64,000 nt of DNA from Onthophagus taurus (lineage: Eukaryota > Arthropoda > Insecta > Coleoptera > Scarabaeidae), in assembly GCF_036711975.1 (NCBI RefSeq), contig NC_091972.1, positions 8,933,001-8,997,000 on the forward strand, in the 5' to 3' direction. Position numbers and translations under genes: made by a program. The notes beneath the pieces were generated by a model. The model was not told where the DNA came from, made no database searches, and saw only the letters and a list, made by a program, of their open reading frames with translations. Below are positions 63,173 to 64,000 of the stretch, piece after piece (the first letter of the stretch is position 1; every line of letters starts with the position of its first letter).

Positions 63173-64000
63173 TTCCCCCCTTTAAGGTAAACCTTCCGTG
63201 TTGTGAAAAGGAACCCCATTTACCGACGACAATTAATAATGAAAAGGGGTTGACTTCGTCATCGCCCCCGCAGATTCTTTATGCTTTCTTTCCACATAAA
63301 TAACGCGTGTAAATAGTACACTGGATTTAACTAGTAGGAAGGCTCTTCTTAACCCAGTTCGCAAGAGTAAGAAATCATTGCTGAGACGTTGTTGACGTTG
63401 CCGCGTTCTCCCCGGATTTTTAAAATAAATAACGCCTGTCGTCGGAGAGAGACTTTACACTTACTTTCAAGAACTATACTAACGTGGTGTGCAGACCGAA
63501 TGCCGGTGCGAATCTGTCGTTCTCGTTGGAAGCTGCGGATGGAAAAAGTGTCTATTCCCACCTAACTAACGCAACAGACCGTGTACCGTGTCTTTTGTAC
63601 GGTCGGACGACTCTTTTCCGTTGTGTCCCGATGGATGTCTGGGGGCGGATGTCTGCGAAATCCGCGAAAATTCGGCTCGGTGTTTGCCAATGTTTTTTTT
63701 ACAATTTGTAATTGATTTGATTCGGATAAAACTAGTTGTTTGCGAAATCGGTCGGTAACAAAAAAAAGGAAAACCATATTTTGACGAAGAAGAAAAACGA
63801 ATCGTATATTGATTTCCCATACGTCCTTGATAATTTCCGCGAAGTAATTCGTACCGGGGCCACTCTGGCGGGAAAGGCTTGATTGATGAAGCTCATTGTA
63901 TGTTTGGAAATTAAGTTGCTTTCTTTCTTGATTGTTAAAGGGTCGATATATCTAGTATATCTACCGATATACATAAAACTTTAGAATTAACTAAAATCAG
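63173..64000. promoter_or_regulatory. Upstream region of ADAMTS (5' UTR and promoter)
   Basis: Immediately upstream of the ADAMTS start, about 63180-63700 is much richer in GC and CpG than most of the window. Its overlapping ORFs on both strands have no splice or domain context. I read it as a promoter/5' UTR region. No TATA box is evident. Confidence 0.45.

Noticed and set aside
63349-63974. Several overlapping ORFs on both strands near the right edge
   Set aside because: A higher-GC promoter region lowers stop frequency; no ORF has domain or splice support.

Overview
This is a gene-dense piece of an AT-rich insect nuclear genome. Short GT-AG introns, U12-free gene structures and the mix of mariner, pogo/Tigger, Penelope-like and RTE/R1-type remains all fit an insect. 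A beetle is my best guess, but that is an inference and no single sequence proves it. I see no bacterial, organellar or viral segment, and no CRISPR array, rRNA or tRNA that I could support.

Nine conserved protein genes lie in strict strand alternation: PIGG (-, 3' end beyond the left edge), VPS35L (+), FEN1 (-), YME1L (+), NEMF (-), a tandem MyTH4-FERM unconventional myosin (+), TRNAU1AP/secp43 (-), HAUS3 (+) and a secreted ADAMTS-type metalloprotease (-). I rebuilt the exons by hand from reading frame, family similarity and GT/AG phase. Every complete model sums to a multiple of three: VPS35L 961 aa, FEN1 379, YME1L 722, NEMF 972, myosin 2152, TRNAU1AP 299, HAUS3 559, ADAMTS 966. The alternation creates four head-to-head pairs with short shared promoter regions and four tail-to-tail pairs.

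The genes are mostly housekeeping and functionally unrelated: GPI-anchor modification, endosomal recycling (retriever), flap endonuclease, mitochondrial i-AAA protease, ribosome quality control, actin motor, tRNA-Sec/RNA-binding factor, augmin and extracellular matrix protease. They do not form a pathway.

The least expected part is 45.6-63.2 kb. ADAMTS coding exons were recovered as far upstream as a signal-peptide exon at 63.06-63.17 kb and a 73-bp exon at 54.54-54.62 kb. Two small opposite-strand genes of unknown function (226 aa with membrane segments; 151 aa, secreted) therefore lie inside one ADAMTS intron. A further intronless ORF and a candidate two-exon micro-gene lie in the first intron.

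Large introns carry most of the repeats: a palindromic mariner nested in a second inverted-repeat element (VPS35L); a Penelope-like reverse transcriptase remnant (VPS35L); a MITE-satellite-MITE composite with 122-bp units in a 244-bp higher-order period, plus a dead Tigger transposase (YME1L); a MITE filling most of one NEMF intron and a minisatellite in another; and mariner, RTE and R1-like fragments (ADAMTS).
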